From an uncultured Cytophagales bacterium (GTDB taxonomy: Bacteria > Bacteroidota > Bacteroidia > Cytophagales > Thermonemataceae), in assembly GCA_937911505.1 (NCBI GenBank), contig CALEMF010000048.1:44583-108582 (forward strand): DNA of 64,000 nucleotides, written 5' to 3'. Positions within the stretch are counted from its first letter, which is position 1, and the number at the start of each line of letters is the position of its first letter. Below, piece by piece: positions 60,853-64,000 of this stretch. The position numbers and the translations under genes were made by a program. The notes beneath the pieces are model-generated. The model was not told the DNA's origin, made no database searches, and saw only the letters and a list, made by a program, of their open reading frames with translations.

Positions 60853-62103
60853 TTATACTTTACATCCAACAAGCGTAATATCATCTGTTTGTGTACCTTC
60901 TTTAGGCATCCATTCTTTTAGAATATTTTCTAGCTCTCCTTTCTGGTTCGACAATCCCTTTTCATAAGTTTCCATAAGCTTTTCTCTAAGGAGGTTGAAA
61001 GTGAATTTTCGATCTTCAGGCCCTCCAAATTGATCTTGAAAACCATCTGAAAACAGATAAAAAGTCTCTATTCCTTCTAGCGGAAGTGTATGGAGTGTAT
61101 ATTCTTCATCCTCTACTCTCTTCATTTGTCCTCCAATGGGCAGGTTGTCCCCTTTAAGTTCTTTCATCTCTCCATTTTGTATATAGATAATTTTTTGGTG
61201 TGCTGCTGCGAAGTAAAACTTATTGGCTACAAAATCTATAGTTACAATAGAAGCATCCATGCCATCACGATTTTGTGTTTCACCTTGCTGTAGATGAGAC
61301 TTAACCCCTTGATTCATAAAAGAGAGAATTTTATTAGGGAAGTGTTCTTCTTTATCGTGAACGGCATGATTGAGTAAAGACTCGCCTATCATACTCATAA
61401 AAGCACCTGGTACACCATGTCCTGTACAATCTACTGCTGCTACTATAATTTTGTTGTTTTCGTGTTCTTTTTTGTGCGCAAGCCAGTAAAAGTCGCCGCT
61501 TACTACATCTTTAGGTTTATAAAGAACAAAATGCTCTTTAAAGCATTGCTCGAACTTATCTCTCTTCGGCAGCATCGCTTTCTGTATGCGCTGTGCATAA
61601 CGTATGCTATCTTTTACCCTTTCGTATGCTTGTGCAAGTTCTTTGGTACGTAGTCTTACTTTTTCCTCGAGTTGCTCATTGGCTTCCTTCAACTCATTAA
61701 TAAGCTTTTGCTTATCATTCTTAAGCTCGTATGTCTCTAGTGCTTTATCTATGGTGAGCTTCATTTCACCTCTGTCCCAAGGTTTTGTAATGTACTTATA
61801 AATACCCGACCTATTCACTGCTCTTACGATGGCTTCAATATCACTAAAACCCGTGAGAATAATGCGTATGATGTCTGGAAACTCTGGCATAATAGCCTCT
61901 AACAGCTCCGTACCTGTCATTTCAGGCATTTTTTGGTCTGTAATAAGCAGTTGTACGTGGTTGCTACGTAGTAGATTAATAGCTTCTTGTCCAGAAGTAG
62001 CGAGAAGGATGTGATAGTCTCTTTTAAAAGCTGTTCTAAAAATACGTAGATTAGTTTCTTCGTCATCTACATAAAGAATGGTGTACTGTTTTTTTGTATC
62101 CAT
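60853..62103 (-). CDS. Response regulator with SpoIIE-type serine phosphatase output
   Basis: The 416-residue product starts with a receiver domain: acidic pair Asp13/Asp14 in YVDDEETNLRIF, phosphorylation site Asp56 in LLITDQKMPEMTG, and Lys in YKYITKPWDRGEM. A coiled-coil linker follows (residues about 130-175). The C-terminal PP2C/SpoIIE phosphatase has DVVSGDFYWLA, VDCTGHGVPGAFMSMIG and FYLFSDGFQDQFGG, with the metal-binding Asp residues. Phosphorylation by a kinase likely switches its phosphatase, which in turn would act on an anti-sigma antagonist-type protein (RsbU-like); none is nearby. It follows the kinase gene after 51 bases. Confidence 0.93.
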   Translation of the reverse strand: MDTKKQYTILYVDDEETNLRIFRTAFKRDYHILLATSGQEAINLLRSNHVQLLITDQKMPEMTGTELLEAIMPEFPDIIRIILTGFSDIEAIVRAVNRSGIYKYITKPWDRGEMKLTIDKALETYELKNDKQKLINELKEANEQLEEKVRLRTKELAQAYERVKDSIRYAQRIQKAMLPKRDKFEQCFKEHFVLYKPKDVVSGDFYWLAHKKEHENNKIIVAAVDCTGHGVPGAFMSMIGESLLNHAVHDKEEHFPNKILSFMNQGVKSHLQQGETQNRDGMDASIVTIDFVANKFYFAAAHQKIIYIQNGEMKELKGDNLPIGGQMKRVEDEEYTLHTLPLEGIETFYLFSDGFQDQFGGPEDRKFTFNLLREKLMETYEKGLSNQKGELENILKEWMPKEGTQTDDITLVGCKV

Positions 62104-62154
62104 TTTGGGTTATAATAAAAGTGGTTTTCGGCGTATATGCTTAAAGATTAAACG

Positions 62155-63984
62155 TTATGCAAGATCCTTTGGAAGACGAATAACAAACTCAGTACCTTTG
62201 CCTTCTTCACTATTTACGTAGATATCACCATCGTGCTTTTCTATGATACCATAACTGATAGAGAGTCCTAGTCCCGTACCTACACCTACTGCTTTGGTAG
62301 TAAAGAAAGGTTCAAATATTCTACGCTTTACCTGTTCTGACATACCCTTTCCGTTGTCTTTGATTCTAATGACTACATTGGCCTCTAGGTTTTCGGTGTA
62401 AATGTCAATCTTTCCATCCTTTCTTTCGTCAGGAATGGCTTGTACAGCATTACTAAGGATATTCATGAAAACTTGATTGAGCTGACCGGGATAGCAATTA
62501 ATTTCAGGAATGGCGTCATCGTAAAACTTGTTGACAGCTACCTTATTCTTTGTTTTATTGTTAAGAAGAACAAGTGTAGAGTCTATACAATCTGTGACAG
62601 AAGCCATTTTCTTTTCCTCTTCGTCTAGTCTAGAAAATACGCGTAACCCTTTCACGATTTCCATTGTCCTGACAGCACCCTTTTTGATATCGCCAACAAG
62701 ATAGTTAATATCTTCCAAGAGTTCGTCATAGTCTAGCTCATCTTTCAATGTAGTAACTTCCTTCAAAATCTCATCTTTATTGTGGGCTTCATCTACCATT
62801 TCGTACTTTCTCACAATTTCTAGTAATTCATCTAGAGAGATTTTAAGGGTGTCAATACCATTGTAGACAAAATTAATAGGATTATTGATTTCGTGCGCAA
62901 AACCTGCCGTTAGCTGACCTAGAGAGGCCATCTTCTCGTTATGGACGAGTTGTGACTGGGCGTCCTTCAATTGGTCTATTGTATTATCGAGCTCTTTTTT
63001 ACTTTCCTGTTCGTGCTTAAGTGCTTCTTTAGTTTCGTGTTCAGCAATGAGCAGTTTCTCGTTGGTTTCTAATTGCTGTTCTACCATTTTACGTAGTTCT
63101 TCTTCAGAAGATTTTAACGCTTCATTTTTACGTGCCAGCTCGCGCTGCGCTACCAACATACTTTCGTTGATAATTTTTTGGTCTTCGAGCGCTTGTGCTA
63201 GTTTCTCCTCCGCATTTTTTGTTTCTGTTACATCTTGGCTAGCGCCTCGCCCTCTAATTTTTCCTTCTTCTGGATAGTGTTTTGTGCTGACAATTACTTT
63301 ATTGTAGATAATACTATCATCTGATTGAATAAGCCTAAAGGTAACCTCTGCATCAAACTCTTTATTTTCTAACACCCCTCCTAAAGCACCAAATACAATT
63401 TCGTGATCAGGTTTATACACGAATTTTTCCATCCATTCTTCGAAGCCGATTTCGTGGCTTCCTTGTGTTTCTGCATCAGTTTTCAAGAGGATTGTATAAT
63501 ACTCATCTGATAAATTGAGTTTAGCGCCCGTACCATCTATATTAAGTTCAAGTGACCAAGGTGCTAGCTTTGCTAAGGAAGAAGCTGCTTTAATCTTCAA
63601 CGAATTTTCCTCTAGCTCTCTATTAGAGAGATAGAGCTGCTCGGCCATTTCTAATTGCTTATCAGAGCTTTGTCGTAGCTCTTCTTCTGCTCTGTAGCGC
63701 TCTATTGACTCTAAAGCCAATGAAAGGAAGTTGGCAACGGTTTGGGCAAAGTTTATTTCTTCTAGCATCCACTCCCTAGCGGTGTACTTATTTTCTAAGC
63801 AGAGTATACCGATCACCTTACCGTTAAGCCGTATAGGAACATTTAGAAGGCTTTTGATATTAAGAGGCTTCGAATACGACTCAGAGAGGTCAGCAGTAGC
63901 TTCGTGTGTATAAATATCGCGCGCCGCTATCGCAGCACCTGCCTCTATAGCCTTAAAATATTGAGCGAAGCCATCTTTTGACAT
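62155..63984 (-). CDS. GAF-PAS hybrid sensor histidine kinase, N-terminally incomplete
   Basis: The 609-residue product starts inside a GAF domain (ARDIYTHEATADLSESYSKP, then LLNVPIRLNGKVIGILCLEN and WMLEEINFAQTVANFLSLAL); the first half of the fold is absent. A coiled coil follows, a PAS-like domain (about 135-260), then a second long coiled coil and the kinase core: H-box LGQLTAGFAHEINNPINF with His364, N-box NAVQAIPDERKDG, G1 VVIRIKDNGKGM and G2 GVGTGLGLSISYGIIEKH. It should phosphorylate the next gene's receiver. A TAG lies in frame 10-12 bases upstream of the ATG, so either this is the true start or the gene carries a nonsense change. Confidence 0.82.
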   Translation of the reverse strand: MSKDGFAQYFKAIEAGAAIAARDIYTHEATADLSESYSKPLNIKSLLNVPIRLNGKVIGILCLENKYTAREWMLEEINFAQTVANFLSLALESIERYRAEEELRQSSDKQLEMAEQLYLSNRELEENSLKIKAASSLAKLAPWSLELNIDGTGAKLNLSDEYYTILLKTDAETQGSHEIGFEEWMEKFVYKPDHEIVFGALGGVLENKEFDAEVTFRLIQSDDSIIYNKVIVSTKHYPEEGKIRGRGASQDVTETKNAEEKLAQALEDQKIINESMLVAQRELARKNEALKSSEEELRKMVEQQLETNEKLLIAEHETKEALKHEQESKKELDNTIDQLKDAQSQLVHNEKMASLGQLTAGFAHEINNPINFVYNGIDTLKISLDELLEIVRKYEMVDEAHNKDEILKEVTTLKDELDYDELLEDINYLVGDIKKGAVRTMEIVKGLRVFSRLDEEEKKMASVTDCIDSTLVLLNNKTKNKVAVNKFYDDAIPEINCYPGQLNQVFMNILSNAVQAIPDERKDGKIDIYTENLEANVVIRIKDNGKGMSEQVKRRIFEPFFTTKAVGVGTGLGLSISYGIIEKHDGDIYVNSEEGKGTEFVIRLPKDLA

Positions 63985-64000
63985 CTCCGCTCCCTAGATG

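Noticed and set aside
1..64000. CRISPR arrays, tRNA and rRNA genes, phage modules
   Set aside because: No regularly spaced short repeats, no cloverleaf-like segments, no rRNA-like sequence and no structural phage genes were seen.

Overview
The window comes from a chromosome of a Bacteroidota bacterium, most likely order Cytophagales. The evidence is the gene content: a TonB receptor with a carboxypeptidase-regulatory-like N-terminus, a type IX secretion (T9SS) type-B C-terminal domain, a PorP/SprF protein, a DUF4286 protein, many lipoproteins with a Cys lipobox, weak Shine-Dalgarno sites and AT-rich DNA. No rRNA, tRNA, CRISPR array, phage structural gene or complete insertion sequence was recognised.

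Layout. 1-1.9 kb: 5' part of a TonB-dependent receptor, then a gap with a dispersed repeat. 1.9-12.5 kb: an accessory island, all genes on the minus strand, of immunity-like genes without toxins. It holds six DUF1629/Imm11-type proteins, one intact and one broken Imm49-like gene, a YezG-like protein, a broken CxxC protein and several unknowns. It carries two copies of an XRE repressor gene, each heading a run of immunity genes. It also shows a duplication, frameshifts, a plus-strand coding relic and nested-hairpin repeats, so it is a rapidly changing region. 12.9-23.6 kb: core genes (htpG, cinA, an aldo/keto reductase, clpS-recR, a sodium/solute symporter, a DEAD-box helicase with an HldD-like epimerase, a QueD-like protein). 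23.6-29.4 kb: a PKD-like lipoprotein, then a tandem array of six intact copies and one decayed copy of an unrecognised lipoprotein family. 29.5-32.0 kb: a 2.3 kb segment between two 166-bp direct repeats, with a serine hydrolase-TPR lipoprotein and a decayed S41 protease; a second serine hydrolase and a FtsX/MacB permease follow.

35.7-47.2 kb: radA, a membrane protein with winged-helix-like ends, a fasciclin protein, SCP2, GNAT and TPR proteins, an apparent catalytically dead relative of membrane pyrophosphatase, a TonB C-terminal protein, an aminopeptidase P, an M28 peptidase, a DUF4286 protein and an RsmI-like methyltransferase. 47.3-53.0 kb: a 1416-residue repetitive T9SS type-B surface protein followed by a PorP/SprF-OmpA fusion, a likely export/anchoring pair. 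53.1-59.8 kb: cysH-cysD-cysN sulfate assimilation genes, pyrR, a large secreted protein of unknown role, and asnS. 60-64 kb: two small paralogous proteins of an unrecognised family and a hybrid signalling pair (GAF-PAS histidine kinase, then receiver-SpoIIE phosphatase), the kinase lacking the first half of its GAF domain.

The best candidates for something undescribed are the XRE-headed poly-immunity island, the tandem lipoprotein array, the catalytically empty pyrophosphatase relative and the small WC/ITP/AWQR protein pair.
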